Below, piece by piece: positions 25,645 through 34,568 of a DNA stretch of 64,000 nucleotides. Made by a program: the position numbers and the translations under genes. Source of the DNA: Saccharomonospora xinjiangensis XJ-54 (GTDB lineage Bacteria > Actinomycetota > Actinomycetes > Mycobacteriales > Pseudonocardiaceae); assembly GCF_000258175.1 (NCBI RefSeq), contig NZ_JH636049.1, positions 210,982 through 274,981 on the forward strand, written 5' to 3'. Under the pieces are notes generated by a model. That model did not search any database, was not told the DNA's origin, and saw nothing but the letters and a program-made list of their open reading frames with translations. Every line of letters begins with the position of its first letter. Position 1 is the stretch's first letter.

Positions 25645-27978
25645 TCAGGCGACGGTTTCGGGAACCTTGGGCCGCTCCTGGGCGGTCACCGAGGGGTGCT
25701 CCTCGGTGATGCCGCTGCGGAAGCCCTTGAGCCGCAAGCTGTTGGTGACCACGAACACCGAGCTGAACGCCATGGCCGCCCCCGCGATCATCGGGTTGAG
25801 CAGACCGGCCGCCGCCAGTGGCAGTGCCGCCACGTTGTAGGCGAAGGCCCAGAACAGGTTGCCCTTGATGGTCGCGAGCGTGCGGCGGGAGAGCCGGATG
25901 GCGTCGGCGGCGACCCGCAGGTCACCCCGCACGAGGGTGAGGTCGCTCGCCTCGATGGCCACGTCCGTTCCGGTGCCCATCGCCAGCCCGAGGTCGGCCT
26001 GTGCGAGCGCGGCGGCGTCGTTGACACCGTCACCCACCATCGCCACGACCCGCCCCTGTGCTTGCAGTCGCTTGACCACGTCCACCTTGTCCTGGGGCAG
26101 CACCTCCGCGATCACCTCGTCGATGCCCACCTCGGCGGCGACCGCCTTGGCGACGGCCTCGTTGTCGCCGGTGAGCAGCACCGGAGTGAGGCCCAGCTCC
26201 CGCAGTTGCGCGATCGCCTCGGCCGACGTCGGCTTCACCGTGTCGGCCACCACGAGAACACCGCGGGCTTTGCCGTCCCAGCCGACCGCGACGGCGGTCC
26301 GGCCCTGCGCCTCGGCGGCAGCCTTGGCCTCGGCCAGCTCCGGTGTGAGGTGCTGGCTCCAGTCCTCCAGCAGCGCGGTCCTGCCGACGAGCACGGCACG
26401 CCCGTCCACGATGCCCTGCACGCCGAGACCCTCCACGTTCGTGAAGCCCTCGACAGCAGGCAGTGCGCCGACCTTCTCCTGAGCGCCCTTGGCGATGGCC
26501 TGGGCGATCGGGTGCTCCGAGGCGTCCTCCAGCGCACCGGCCAGCCGCAGCACCTCGTCGGCGTCCTCACCGTCGGCGGTGTGCACCTCGACCAGCGCCA
26601 TCCGGCCTGTGGTCACCGTGCCCGTCTTGTCGAGGACGACGGTGTCAACACGGCGCGTGGACTCCAGCACCTCGGGGCCCTTGATGAGAATCCCGAGCTG
26701 GGCACCACGGCCCGTCCCCACCAGCAGCGCAGTGGGCGTGGCCAAGCCGAGCGCGCACGGGCAAGCGATGATCAGCACCGCGACGGCTGCGGTGAACGCG
26801 GCCGACACCGTGCCGCCCGCTCCGAGCCAGAACGCGAGCGTTCCCACGGCAAGGGCGATCACGATCGGCACGAACACGCCCGAGATGCGGTCGGCGAGAC
26901 GCTGCACCTGGGCCTTGCCCGTCTGCGCGTCCTCCACCAGTTTGGCCATCTGCGCGAGCTGCGTGTCCGAACCGACGCGGGTGGCCCTCACGACGAGCCT
27001 GCCACCGGAGTTGACCGTCGCACCCACGACGCTGTCACCCGGCCCGACCTCCACGGGCACCGACTCGCCGGTGAGCATGCTGGCATCAACCGCCGAGCTG
27101 CCCTCCTCGATCACACCGTCGGTGGCGATCTTCTCGCCGGGCCGGACGATGAACCGGTCGCCCACCGCGAGCTGCTCGACGGGAATCCGTTCTTCGCGCC
27201 CGTCGCGCAGGACCGCGACCTCCTTCGCGCCGAGTTCGAGCAGCGCCCGTAGCGCGGCACCGGCCCTGCGCTTGGAGCGGGCCTCGAAGTAGCGGCCTGC
27301 CAGGATGAACGTGGTCACCCCTGCCGCGACCTCGAGGTAGATGTTGCCGTCACCGCTGATGCGCTCGATGGTGAGTTCGAACGGGTGGGTCATTCCCGGC
27401 TCGCCCGCGCTGCCGAACAGCAGCGCGTACAGCGACCAGGCGAACGCGGCGATGGTGCCCATGGAGATCAGCGTGTCCATCGTCGCCGCGCCGTGCCGGA
27501 GGTTGGCCCACGCCGCCTTGTGGAACGGCCACGCCGCCCACACGATCACCGGCGCGGCCAGGGTCAGCGAGATCCACTGCCAGTACGTGAACTGCAACGC
27601 GGGCACCATGGCCAGCACGATCACCGGCACCGACAGGATCAGCGAGCCGATCAGCCGGTCCCGCAACGACCGGGTCGGGTCCTCGGCCTCACCGTCCGTG
27701 CCTGCCTTGCCGCCAGCCTCGGCGGCTGCCTCCGTCCTGGGCTTCGGCAGTGTCGCGCTGTAGCCGGCGGCCTCCACCTGGGCGACGAGCTGGTCCGGCT
27801 CGACGCCGTCGGCGTAGACGACCTTGGCCTTCTCGGTGGCGTAGTTGACGGTGGCGCTCACACCGTCGAGCTTGTTGAGTTTGCGCTCGATCCGGTTCGC
27901 GCAGGATGCGCAGGTCATGCCGCCGATCGCGAGTTCGATCTCGTGGCCCGCGCTCGGGTTCGTCACCTCGGATGTCAC
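25645..27978 (-). CDS. copA: Cu(I)-translocating P1B-type ATPase
   Basis: A 777-aa inner-membrane pump that exports cuprous ion. An N-terminal HMA domain has [15 protein letters not shown] with the CxxC ligand. Transmembrane segments follow, then the actuator TGES loop ([15 protein letters not shown]), the CPC metal site [13 protein letters not shown], the phosphorylated Asp in DKTGTVTTG, and [20 protein letters not shown]. The last segments contain YN and [16 protein letters not shown], the Cu(I)-type signature. The start is a GTG with GGAAGGAGAAG upstream. It is the third gene of a unit headed by copZ, with gaps of 29 and 24 bp, and should be controlled from the operator region at 29275-29347. 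Confidence 0.95.
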   Translation of the reverse strand: MTSEVTNPSAGHEIELAIGGMTCASCANRIERKLNKLDGVSATVNYATEKAKVVYADGVEPDQLVAQVEAAGYSATLPKPRTEAAAEAGGKAGTDGEAEDPTRSLRDRLIGSLILSVPVIVLAMVPALQFTYWQWISLTLAAPVIVWAAWPFHKAAWANLRHGAATMDTLISMGTIAAFAWSLYALLFGSAGEPGMTHPFELTIERISGDGNIYLEVAAGVTTFILAGRYFEARSKRRAGAALRALLELGAKEVAVLRDGREERIPVEQLAVGDRFIVRPGEKIATDGVIEEGSSAVDASMLTGESVPVEVGPGDSVVGATVNSGGRLVVRATRVGSDTQLAQMAKLVEDAQTGKAQVQRLADRISGVFVPIVIALAVGTLAFWLGAGGTVSAAFTAAVAVLIIACPCALGLATPTALLVGTGRGAQLGILIKGPEVLESTRRVDTVVLDKTGTVTTGRMALVEVHTADGEDADEVLRLAGALEDASEHPIAQAIAKGAQEKVGALPAVEGFTNVEGLGVQGIVDGRAVLVGRTALLEDWSQHLTPELAEAKAAAEAQGRTAVAVGWDGKARGVLVVADTVKPTSAEAIAQLRELGLTPVLLTGDNEAVAKAVAAEVGIDEVIAEVLPQDKVDVVKRLQAQGRVVAMVGDGVNDAAALAQADLGLAMGTGTDVAIEASDLTLVRGDLRVAADAIRLSRRTLATIKGNLFWAFAYNVAALPLAAAGLLNPMIAGAAMAFSSVFVVTNSLRLKGFRSGITEEHPSVTAQERPKVPETVA

Positions 27979-28002
27979 TGTGCTTCTCCTTCCCGGTCCG
28001 GA

Positions 28003-28971
28003 TCAGCCGTGGCCGCCGTGGCCGTCATCGCTGTGGCCCTGGTCGCCGGTGGATGTGGGTGCCGAGCCCGCTGTGCGGTCGCTCGTGGCGGTCGGCAGGG
28101 TGAACTCGGCCGTGCGGACCTCACCTCCGTGCTGGAAGTCGAAGAACAGCCGGTAGGTACCCTCCGAGGGTACTTCGACATGGAAATCGACGGTCGGCCC
28201 CGGCTTCGTCTTGCCGTCACCCGGCTCGCCGCCGGGGTGAACGTGCAGGTAGGCGAGGTCGCCACCGCGGAGAGCGACGAGGTGGCCGTAGGCTCCGAGG
28301 TAGGGCTGGAGGTCGGTGACCTCCTTGCCGTCCTTGCTGACCGTGAGCGTCACCGTCGTTCCCCTGCCCGGCACGAGGTCGCCGTCGAGGCGCACCTCGT
28401 AGTCGTCGATGGTCGCGACCCGGGACGGTGAGTGTTGCGCGGGCTGGAACTCGCCCGGCACGGCCAGATCGACACCGAGCGTGGCCGCCTCGCCACCGGT
28501 GGGGACGAAGTCGGCGAAGGCGCGGTAGCTGCCGGGGCGCGTGACGTCGAGCGGGACGCTCCACGTCCCATCGTCGGCCATCGTCGGGTGGAGGTGCTGG
28601 AAACCGGCGGTGTCGCGCCGTACGACGATCAGGTGCATGCGCTTGTCGTGCTCGACGTCGAAGCGGGTCACCGGCTCGCCGTCCGGTCCGACGATCCGGA
28701 AGGAGAACTCCTCGTCGGAACCCGAAGGCAACGTCGTGCTGGTGGGCGTGAGGGTGTAGCCGCCCCTGGACGACGCGAGCCCTGCGGGCAGGTCGGGCTG
28801 CGTGGTCTCCGCGACGGTGTCGCTGTGGGCGCCCCTGTGCGCGGCGTCCTCGTCGCCGTGCACGCCGGCCGACCCGGCGACGGGGCCGACAGCGTTGCCG
28901 ATCACCCAGCCGCCACCGGCGGCCAGGGCGAGCGCCGCACCGTAGGCGGAGAGCTTCCCTGCAGTGTTCAT
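28003..28971 (-). CDS. Exported His-rich metal-resistance protein
   Basis: A 322-aa protein with an N-terminal signal or anchor (LSAYGAALALAAGGGWVIGNAV). An immunoglobulin-like beta domain follows, containing HLIVVRRDTAGFQHLHPTMA and WSVPLDVTRPGSYRAFADF. A second, similar strand set (YGHLVALRGGDLAYLHVHPG) and a His/Gly/Asp tail (GDQGHSDDGHGGHG) end the protein. The His and Met residues would suit copper binding on the outer face of the membrane. Homologues of this layout commonly sit beside copA in actinobacteria. The exact family name is not certain to me. The ATG has GAGG upstream; the gene lies between copZ and copA in one unit. Confidence 0.75.
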   Translation of the reverse strand: MNTAGKLSAYGAALALAAGGGWVIGNAVGPVAGSAGVHGDEDAAHRGAHSDTVAETTQPDLPAGLASSRGGYTLTPTSTTLPSGSDEEFSFRIVGPDGEPVTRFDVEHDKRMHLIVVRRDTAGFQHLHPTMADDGTWSVPLDVTRPGSYRAFADFVPTGGEAATLGVDLAVPGEFQPAQHSPSRVATIDDYEVRLDGDLVPGRGTTVTLTVSKDGKEVTDLQPYLGAYGHLVALRGGDLAYLHVHPGGEPGDGKTKPGPTVDFHVEVPSEGTYRLFFDFQHGGEVRTAEFTLPTATSDRTAGSAPTSTGDQGHSDDGHGGHG

Positions 28972-29000
28972 CTCGATCCTCGCGTGAAGGGACCGCCTGT

Positions 29001-29207
29001 TCAGGCAGTCAGCTGATATCCGGCTTCTTCCACAGCGGCGCGCACCTCGTCCGTTCCGAGGTCGCGGTCGCTGGTGACGGTGACCTTGCCGGTCGGGAGG
29101 TCCACCGCCACGTCGGTCACTCCGTTGATCTCGCTGACCTCTTCGGTCACCGAGAGCACGCAGTGCTGGCAGGTCATGCCGGTCACTGTGTACGTCTGCT
29201 GAGCCAT
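29001..29207 (-). CDS. copZ: Copper chaperone, CopZ type
   Basis: A 68-aa single HMA domain: YTVTGMTCQHCVLSVTEEVS with the CxxC ligand, then VAVDLPTGKVTVTSDRDLG and VRAAVEEAGYQL. It carries Cu(I) in the cytosol and delivers it to CopA, encoded two genes downstream. The ATG has CAAGGAGGAG upstream. It heads the copZ, His-rich protein, copA unit and faces the operator region shared with the divergent ferredoxin gene. Confidence 0.93.
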   Translation of the reverse strand: MAQQTYTVTGMTCQHCVLSVTEEVSEINGVTDVAVDLPTGKVTVTSDRDLGTDEVRAAVEEAGYQLTA

Positions 29208-29274
29208 CTCGTCTCCTCCTTGCTGTCCGGTTCAGGACGGTAGTTCGCCGGTGGCGATCCCGCCGGGCCCATTT

Positions 29275-29289
29275 TACCCACCGGGGGTA
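29275..29289. promoter_or_regulatory. CsoR/RicR-like operator, copper unit 1
   Basis: TACCCACCGGGGGTA is a TACCC-N5-GGGTA inverted repeat in the gap between copZ and the divergent ferredoxin gene. The same pattern is found at 30977, 32468 and 32513. Copper-sensing CsoR/RicR repressors bind motifs of this kind. Confidence 0.7.
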
Positions 29290-29325
29290 TCGGCGAGTCG
29301 CCCTGGACGTGATGCGCAAGACATG

Positions 29326-29347
29326 TATACCCTACCCCCGTACCCCA
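29326..29347. promoter_or_regulatory. Second C-rich operator-like element before ferredoxin
   Basis: Two overlapping TACCC units (TATACCCTACCCCCGTACCC, 29326-29345) lie 20-40 bp before the ferredoxin ATG. It is a looser match to the TACCC-N5-GGGTA motif than 29275-29289 but repeats the half-site three times, suggesting cooperative repressor binding. Confidence 0.45.
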
Positions 29348-29364
29348 GTCAACAGGAGGCGACC

Positions 29365-29565
29365 ATGCGAATCACGATCGACTTCGACCGCTGCGAGAGC
29401 CACGGGCTGTGCGCGCTGACCGCACCAGAGGTCTTCCGGATCGACGACGACGGCTTCACGCAGTACAACGCGGAGCCGGACCCCTCGGAGCGGGACAACG
29501 TCGTACAGGCCGTCCGGGACTGCCCGGTGCAGGCCATCCGGATTCTCGCGGGAGGCGAGTCGTGA
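29365..29565 (+). CDS. Small ferredoxin, single Fe-S cluster
   Basis: A 66-aa ferredoxin of the type serving P450s or oxidoreductases. The cluster ligands are in CESHGLCALTAPEVF and DCPVQAIRI. The spacing has His where a 4Fe-4S ferredoxin usually has the second Cys, so a 3Fe-4S cluster is likely. It reads MRITIDFDRCESHG from the ATG at 29365, which has AGGAGGCGACC upstream. The stop overlaps the start of the FAD reductase gene (GTGA), so the two proteins should form an electron-transfer pair. No P450 gene adjoins, so the final acceptor is unknown. The CsoR-like operator suggests induction by copper. Confidence 0.88.
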   Translation: MRITIDFDRCESHGLCALTAPEVFRIDDDGFTQYNAEPDPSERDNVVQAVRDCPVQAIRILAGGES

Positions 29566-30743
29566 GAACGCTGCGGCGCATCGTCGTCGTGGGCGGCGGG
29601 GTGGCAGGACTCCGGACCGCCGAGGCGCTCCGCCACAACGGCTTCACCGGAGAGCTGATCGGTCTCACCTCGGAGCCTCACCCGCCCTACGCGCGCCCAC
29701 CACTGTCCAAAGCCGCACTGTCCGACCCCGACTGGAAACTCCAGCCGCTGGACGAGACCAACGGCGTTTCCTGGCGGCTCGGAACCACGGCGTCCGGCCT
29801 CGACCTCACCAACCGCCGCATCGAGATCGGGGACGGGACCGATATCGCGTTCGACGCCGCGGTGCTGGCTACCGGCCTCAGCGCGAGGATTCCTCCCACG
29901 ATGCGGGCCGCGCTGCCGCTGCGCACGGCCGACGACGCGATCCGGCTCCGCGCGATCTTGCGTGGCCACCAAGGACACCACAGACACCACAGACGCCTCG
30001 TGATCGTGGGAGCGGGTTTCGTCGGCTCCGAGGTCGCGGTCGCCGCACGGCAGGCGGGATGGACGGTCACCGTGGCCGACCCGCAGCACTCGCCACTCGC
30101 CCCGGCGCTGGGCACCCGCGCCGCACAGTGGCTGTGGGAGCAGCACAGGGTCCGGGGAGTGCGCACCCGCTTCGGCCACGCCGTCCACGCGATCGAGCGC
30201 ACGGATGGCGGCTACCACGTGGTGCTCGACGACGGCTCGGTCGTCCCCGCCGACGCGGTGGTGGCCGGGCTCGGAGCCACACCGAACACGGAGTGGCTTT
30301 CCGGCTGCGGACTCGACATCACCGACGGCGTGCTCACCGACGCGGGTGGCGCCGTGGTCACGACCGACGGCACGGTGGTCGATGACGTGGTGGCCGTCGG
30401 GGACGTCGCCCGGACGCCGTCCCCGCTGACCGGTGGCCGCGCGGTGCGTCACGAACACTGGGCCGCGGCCACCTCCGGCGCACAGCGTGTCGGCGCGACG
30501 CTGACCGGACACCGGCCGCCGCCTGCGATTCCCCCGGTGTTCTGGACCGATGTCTACGAGCATCGGGTCCAGGTGGCCGGCCGCCCCGAGGGGACGGAGT
30601 CGGAACCCGAACCCGGCCCTCGAGGCTTCTGCGTGCGCTATCGGTCCGGAGACGGCACGCTCACCGGAGCCGTCGCCGTGAACTGGCCGCAGCGGCTCGC
30701 CGTCCTCACTCGGGAGCTCGCGTCGGCAGGGAGGGCGGCATGA
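29562..30743 (+). CDS. FAD-dependent ferredoxin reductase
   Basis: A 393-aa NAD(P)H-dependent flavoprotein reductase (Pyr_redox_2 type). The FAD-binding motif is IVVVGGGVAGLRTAEALR at the N-terminus. The second dinucleotide fold is LVIVGAGFVGSEVAVAARQ, with an unusual His/Gln run (GHQGHHRHHRR) just before it. The FAD end-motif is VVAVGDVARTPSP. It should pass electrons from NAD(P)H to the ferredoxin encoded immediately upstream, with which it overlaps by 4 bp. The length is close to that of ferredoxin reductases of dioxygenase and P450 systems. The physiological target in a copper-controlled island is not known. Confidence 0.9.
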   Translation: MRTLRRIVVVGGGVAGLRTAEALRHNGFTGELIGLTSEPHPPYARPPLSKAALSDPDWKLQPLDETNGVSWRLGTTASGLDLTNRRIEIGDGTDIAFDAAVLATGLSARIPPTMRAALPLRTADDAIRLRAILRGHQGHHRHHRRLVIVGAGFVGSEVAVAARQAGWTVTVADPQHSPLAPALGTRAAQWLWEQHRVRGVRTRFGHAVHAIERTDGGYHVVLDDGSVVPADAVVAGLGATPNTEWLSGCGLDITDGVLTDAGGAVVTTDGTVVDDVVAVGDVARTPSPLTGGRAVRHEHWAAATSGAQRVGATLTGHRPPPAIPPVFWTDVYEHRVQVAGRPEGTESEPEPGPRGFCVRYRSGDGTLTGAVAVNWPQRLAVLTRELASAGRAA

Positions 30744-30934
30744 CCGAGGTGTGGCGGAAGGACACGTCCGCGCGCGTTCGCGGCTGGCGGCTGTCCGCAG
30801 GGGCCGCGGTGCGCCTCTGCTGCCGGGCGCCGGTTCCGGTCCTGCTGGCCGCCGCCCAGCGTTCGGGGCGCCGTGGCAGCATCCGGGCCTCCGTGGAGGT
30901 GAGCGGGCCACGCCGATGCCGTCGGCAGGACTGA
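30740..30934 (+). CDS. Small coupled protein of unknown function
   Basis: A 64-codon frame whose ATG overlaps the reductase stop (ATGA), a sign of translational coupling. The product is Arg/Cys-rich (RLSAGAAVRLCCRAPVPVLL) without a known domain. A hairpin follows at 30952, consistent with the end of this three-gene unit. It could still be a chance frame. Confidence 0.35.
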   Translation: MTEVWRKDTSARVRGWRLSAGAAVRLCCRAPVPVLLAAAQRSGRRGSIRASVEVSGPRRCRRQD

Positions 30935-30951
30935 ACCACGGGGACGGGAGG

Positions 30952-30969
30952 AAGGCCGTGGACGGCCTT
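30952..30969 (+). terminator. Short hairpin at end of ferredoxin-reductase unit
   Basis: AAGGCCGT, a GG loop and ACGGCCTT form an 8-bp stem directly after the small coupled frame and just before the next operator. No T tract follows. Confidence 0.4.
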
Positions 30970-30976
30970 GCCTAAA

Positions 30977-30991
30977 TACCCAACGGGGGTA
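30977..30991. promoter_or_regulatory. CsoR/RicR-like operator, copper unit 2
   Basis: TACCCAACGGGGGTA is the same 15-bp TACCC-N5-GGGTA palindrome as at 29275-29289. It lies 38 bp before the GTG of the HMA gene and is followed by TATAGTAAT, a plausible -10 element, so a bound repressor would cover the promoter. Confidence 0.7.
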
Positions 30992-31029
30992 TAGTAATAA
31001 CCGCAAGCGATCACAGAAGGGATCCGACA

Positions 31030-31236
31030 GTGAGCGACAACGTGTACACCGTCAAGGGAATGACCTGCTCCGGCTGCATGACGAAGGTGACGAACGCCGT
31101 GACGTCCGTGGCCGGTGTGGACGATGTGGACATCGACATCACCACGGGCGAGGTCACTGTCCTCAGCACGACCCCGGTGGACGGCGATCTCGTTCGCGAG
31201 GCGATCAACAAGGCGGGCTACGAGGTCGCGGGCTGA
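31030..31236 (+). CDS. Copper chaperone-like HMA protein
   Basis: A 68-aa HMA domain: YTVKGMTCSGCMTKVTNAVT with the CxxC ligand, then VDIDITTGEVTVLSTTPVDG and AINKAGYEVAG. The GTG has AGAAGGG eight bases upstream. It is a second CopZ-like gene besides 29001-29207 but differs in the MTCSGC loop, so it may serve a different partner. The next gene begins 1 bp after its stop. The operator immediately upstream points to metal induction. Confidence 0.9.
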   Translation: MSDNVYTVKGMTCSGCMTKVTNAVTSVAGVDDVDIDITTGEVTVLSTTPVDGDLVREAINKAGYEVAG

Positions 31237-31237
31237 C

Positions 31238-31486
31238 ATGAGCGAACAGCCAGAAGCGGCCGTCGTGATCAAAGTCGTGGACAACGGCCCCTACCAGGTC
31301 AAGGGACCGGTCAGGGTGGTTGACCACGACAACAACGCCTTCGATCTCGGGCCAGGCCGGACACAACTGCTCTGCCGCTGCGGCCGGTCGGCGAGGAAGC
31401 CGTTCTGCGACGGCTCCCACACGAGAACGGGTTTCGCGGCCACTGATCGGGCGACGAAACCGGACAGCGACGACAGCGCCACCTGA
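31238..31486 (+). CDS. CDGSH iron-sulfur domain protein
   Basis: An 82-aa protein with one CDGSH zinc-finger-like motif, CRCGRSARKPFCDGSH, which binds a 2Fe-2S cluster through three Cys and one His. The N-terminal part (VVIKVVDNGPYQVKGPVRVV) is the usual strand pair of this family in bacteria. It probably acts in cytosolic electron or cluster transfer. It follows the HMA gene with a 1-bp gap, and a strong terminator follows it, so the two genes form a complete unit under the operator at 30977. Confidence 0.9.
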   Translation: MSEQPEAAVVIKVVDNGPYQVKGPVRVVDHDNNAFDLGPGRTQLLCRCGRSARKPFCDGSHTRTGFAATDRATKPDSDDSAT

Positions 31487-31491
31487 AGAAC

Positions 31492-31531
31492 ACCGGGGGT
31501 GTGCCGGTCGAAGGATCGGCACACCCCCGGT
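31492..31531. terminator. Strong 15-bp hairpin terminator
   Basis: ACCGGGGGTGTGCCG and CGGCACACCCCCGGT pair perfectly around a 10-nt loop, 5 bp after the CDGSH stop. No T tract is present. Confidence 0.75.
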
Positions 31532-31669
31532 TCTGAACTATCCACAAACGACCTGGCACCGGCGAACCCGCACAACCGGGGCAGCGAAATTTCCGCTCGT
31601 CGCTGCCAGGGACAGCGCGATGGACCTGCGTGACGGACTCTTGCGGACGGACGCCGGAGGCCAGGGATG

Positions 31670-32263
31670 TCAGTGGTGGTAGGCGTGAGCCACCGCGTGA
31701 CCGCGGCCACGGCTGATCAGCCACTTGTTCACGGGGACAGTGATCACGAACGCCACCGCGAAGGCGAACGCGAGTGCTCCCCAGAACAGCAGCGAGTTCA
31801 ACGGCGCCTCCATGGCACCGGGAACAATGATCATCACGCCGTTGTCCACGATCTCCATGACGGTGATGGAGATGGTGTCCGCGGCCAGCGCCACCTTCAG
31901 CGCCTGTTTGAATCCCACACCGGCACGCATGATGCCGCGCATGCTCAGCGCGTACCCGAAGAAGAACGCCAACGCGATGGCCAGCGCGATGGTGGCCACG
32001 TTGTTCCAGTCGAGCGCGGTGCCGATCACCATGCCGAGCACTTCACCGATGGCGCACCCGGTGAGACAGTGCAATGTGGCCGACGCGGCCATACCCCAGG
32101 TCGCGGTGTGCCCGCCGTGGGAGCCGTGCGCACCGTGGGAACCGTGCTGGCCATGCCCCTCCGAGTGATCGTCGTGGTGCTCCCCATGGTGGTGGCCGGG
32201 GTGGTGCTCATGACTTTCGTCGTGGGAAGAGTCGTGATGCACCAACGGATGCTTCTCTGACAC
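31670..32263 (-). CDS. DUF4396 membrane protein with His-rich N-terminus
   Basis: A 197-aa membrane protein. The first 60 residues are extraordinarily rich in His, Ser and Gly (HHPGHHHGEHHDDH and repeats of GSHGAHGSHGGH). About four to five transmembrane segments follow (VATIALAIALAFFFGYALSM, LFWGALAFAFAVAFVITVPV), with the DUF4396 blocks LHCLTGCAIGEVLGMVIG and ADTISITVMEIVDNGVMIIV. The His run probably binds Cu, Zn or Ni. I prefer the GTG at 32263, with GGGAGG upstream, to the GTG at 32290. It is divergent from the MFS exporter and shares its operator region. Confidence 0.82.
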   Translation of the reverse strand: MSEKHPLVHHDSSHDESHEHHPGHHHGEHHDDHSEGHGQHGSHGAHGSHGGHTATWGMAASATLHCLTGCAIGEVLGMVIGTALDWNNVATIALAIALAFFFGYALSMRGIMRAGVGFKQALKVALAADTISITVMEIVDNGVMIIVPGAMEAPLNSLLFWGALAFAFAVAFVITVPVNKWLISRGRGHAVAHAYHH

Positions 32264-32467
32264 GGCAGGAACCTCCCTTTTGTCCGGCACATCCTGCTAC
32301 GGGGTACGGGTACAACGCAAGGGCGTCCAGACCGGAATCTTGAGAGGCACCGAACAGGGAACCTCTCCCGCCAAACTGGTACTTCACTGAGTTTTTGGAC
32401 GAACACTCAGGGCTACAGCGGACATCTCACCCCCCAGAAGAAGAAGCCGTTGGCAAACTGACCCACA

Positions 32468-32482
32468 TACCCCCCTGGCGTA
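32468..32482. promoter_or_regulatory. CsoR-like operator A, MFS/DUF4396 gap
   Basis: TACCCCCCTGGCGTA fits TACCC-N5-(G)(C)GTA with one mismatch in the second half-site. It lies 58 bp before the MFS start codon, in the gap shared with the DUF4396 gene. Confidence 0.5.
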
Positions 32483-32512
32483 TCGACGAAGATCGTGCTA
32501 CGTTCCCACGCA

Positions 32513-32527
32513 TACCCCCTAGAGGTA
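32513..32527. promoter_or_regulatory. CsoR-like operator B before MFS gene
   Basis: TACCCCCTAGAGGTA is a TACCC-N5-AGGTA palindrome only 12 bp before the MFS ATG, overlapping the expected transcription start. A repressor here would block the exporter directly. Confidence 0.6.
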
Positions 32528-32539
32528 TGGAGGAGAACG

Positions 32540-33976
32540 ATGAATGACCTGACCCGGAGCGCCTCCCGCAGATGGTGGGCGCTCGCTCTGATCGCCACGG
32601 CGCAGTTCGTCGTGATCATGGACACCTCGATCATCGGTGTCGCGCTACCCCAGATCCAGAACGACCTCGGCTTCTCCCCGGAGGGGTTGTCCTGGGTGTT
32701 CAACGCCTATGTGGTGGCCTTCGGCGGGCTGCTGCTGCTCGGCGGCCGCCTCTCCGACCTCCTCGGCGCCCGGCGCGTGTTCACGGCCGGATGGCTGGTC
32801 CTGCTCGCCGGATCGGCGATCGCGGGAGCCGCGGGAACGGTATGGATGGAGCTGACAGGCAGGGCCGTGCAGGGAGCGGGCTCCGCGCTGATCGCGCCGT
32901 CGGCCCTGACTCTCCTGATGACGATCTTCGGTGGTGAACCACGCGAGCTGACGAAGGCACTGGCGCTCTACGGCGCGGCTGCGCCTGCCGGGGGCACGGC
33001 CGGGGTCTTTCTCGGCGGTGTCATCACCGAGTACGTCAGCTGGCCGTGGGTGTTCTACCTCAACATCCCGATCGCTGTCGTGGCGATGCTGGCCGCACCG
33101 GCCCTGATGCCGACGGGCTCGGCACAGCGCGGCTCCATCGACGTGTTCGGCGCCGTCACCGTCACCGCGGGTCTCGCCCTCGCGGTGTACGGCATCGTCC
33201 GCGCCCCCGACGCGGGATGGGGCTCGGTGGAAATCCTGGTGGCGCTGGGTGCGGCCGTCGCTCTGCTCGCCGGTTTCGTGGTGATCCAGTCGAAGCGCCG
33301 GACACCGCTGGTGCGGCTCGGCATCTTCCGCACTCCCCAGCTCGGAGCCGCCAACGTGGCACAACTGCTGCTTGCCGGAGCCTGGATTCCCATGTGGTTC
33401 TTCCTGAACCTCTACCTGCAGCAGGTGCTCGGGCTCGGTGCGTTCGCCAGCGGATCGGCGCTGTTGCCGATGACCACCGTCATCATGATCGGCATGATCG
33501 CGGTCGGCCCGCGCCTGACCGCCAGGTTCGGAGCCAAGCCGATGATCGTCACCGGTCTGTTCGTGCTGGCCGCCGGTCTCGGCTGGCTGTCGCTGGTGCG
33601 GCCGGACGGCAACTTCTGGGTGGACGTCCTGCCCGCGTCGCTCGTGGCGGCCGCCGGTATGGCGCTGGCGTTCGTCCCGTCGCTGGGCACCGCCATCTCC
33701 AGCGCCCGTCCTGAGGAAGGTGGCCTCGCCTCCGGCATCGTCAACACCAGCTACCAGGTCGGCTCGGCTCTCGGCCTCGCCGCGATGACCGCGCTGGCCA
33801 TGTCGATGGGAGCGGGGCAGGCCGGTGACACCCAGGCCGTGACGGACGGCTTGTCGGCGGCCTTCGTCGGCGCGGGTGGCATCGCCGTCGCGGGTGGCTT
33901 GATCGCCGCCGCGATCCTGCGAGGGCGGCGCGCCCAGCGGGAGCAGAACACCACCCCGGCCGGCACGAACGCGTGA
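32540..33976 (+). CDS. MFS drug/metabolite exporter, DHA2 (EmrB/QacA) type
   Basis: A 478-aa proton-coupled exporter with about 14 membrane segments. The first helix reads LIATAQFVVIMDTSIIGVAL, with the D1-type IMDTSI. Loop 2-3 has the MFS motif A GGRLSDLLGARRVF, and motif C-like GGTAGVFLGGVITEYVSWPW follows. The ATG at 32540 has GGAGGAGAACG upstream. It heads a unit with the AhpD-fold gene 31 bp downstream. Two operator-like palindromes precede it. The substrate cannot be told from sequence; the setting suggests a metal-chelate or a redox-active compound. Confidence 0.9.
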   Translation: MNDLTRSASRRWWALALIATAQFVVIMDTSIIGVALPQIQNDLGFSPEGLSWVFNAYVVAFGGLLLLGGRLSDLLGARRVFTAGWLVLLAGSAIAGAAGTVWMELTGRAVQGAGSALIAPSALTLLMTIFGGEPRELTKALALYGAAAPAGGTAGVFLGGVITEYVSWPWVFYLNIPIAVVAMLAAPALMPTGSAQRGSIDVFGAVTVTAGLALAVYGIVRAPDAGWGSVEILVALGAAVALLAGFVVIQSKRRTPLVRLGIFRTPQLGAANVAQLLLAGAWIPMWFFLNLYLQQVLGLGAFASGSALLPMTTVIMIGMIAVGPRLTARFGAKPMIVTGLFVLAAGLGWLSLVRPDGNFWVDVLPASLVAAAGMALAFVPSLGTAISSARPEEGGLASGIVNTSYQVGSALGLAAMTALAMSMGAGQAGDTQAVTDGLSAAFVGAGGIAVAGGLIAAAILRGRRAQREQNTTPAGTNA

Positions 33977-34007
33977 GACACGGCAAGCCCCGGACAGGAG
34001 AAGACCG

Positions 34008-34556
34008 ATGAAGAACATCGAGGCACTCGAGATCCACGAGGCGCCCGGCAAGTCCCGGCAACTGCTGGAGGACATCGCCGCCCGCCGTGGCTCGGTCGGC
34101 GAGATGATCAGCACCATGGCCCATTCGCCCGCGCTGCTGGAGGGGTTTCTGACCCTGTCGCGGTCGATGAAGCGCAGCAAACTGCCCCGCACGACCAGCG
34201 AGAAGATCTCCCTCGCCGTCCAGCAGTGGATCGGTTGCGGCGCGTGCCTCCAGGCGCACGGCGACGCCGCTCGCGGTCTCGGCCTAACCGAATCCGACAT
34301 CGACCTCGCGCGGCAGGGCACCTCCACCGACGCCAGGGAAGCCGCCCTCATCCAGTTCGCTCTGCAGATCCTCGCCGAACCGTCGGCCATCACCCCGGCC
34401 GAGGTGGAGGCGCTGCGCGGACACGGATGGACCGACCGATCGATCATCGAGGTCGTCGGTGTCGTGGTGCTCAACCAGATGACAGGCTCGTTCAACCTCG
34501 TCGCCGGGATCGAACCGGCAGAAGATACGGCAGCACCCGGCCCCATGGCCCGGTGA
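34008..34556 (+). CDS. Carboxymuconolactone decarboxylase (AhpD-fold) family protein
   Basis: A 182-aa AhpD-like protein. The redox motif is WIGCGACLQAHGDAARG (CxxC plus His three residues later), preceded by the family's SEKISLAVQ helix. Such proteins act as alkyl-hydroperoxidases or as thiol oxidoreductases. The ATG has ACAGGAGAAGACC upstream and lies 31 bp behind the MFS gene, so the two are probably one transcript. A hairpin terminator follows 12 bp after the stop. Confidence 0.9.
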   Translation: MKNIEALEIHEAPGKSRQLLEDIAARRGSVGEMISTMAHSPALLEGFLTLSRSMKRSKLPRTTSEKISLAVQQWIGCGACLQAHGDAARGLGLTESDIDLARQGTSTDAREAALIQFALQILAEPSAITPAEVEALRGHGWTDRSIIEVVGVVVLNQMTGSFNLVAGIEPAEDTAAPGPMAR

Positions 34557-34568
34557 GAGCCCGCGAGG

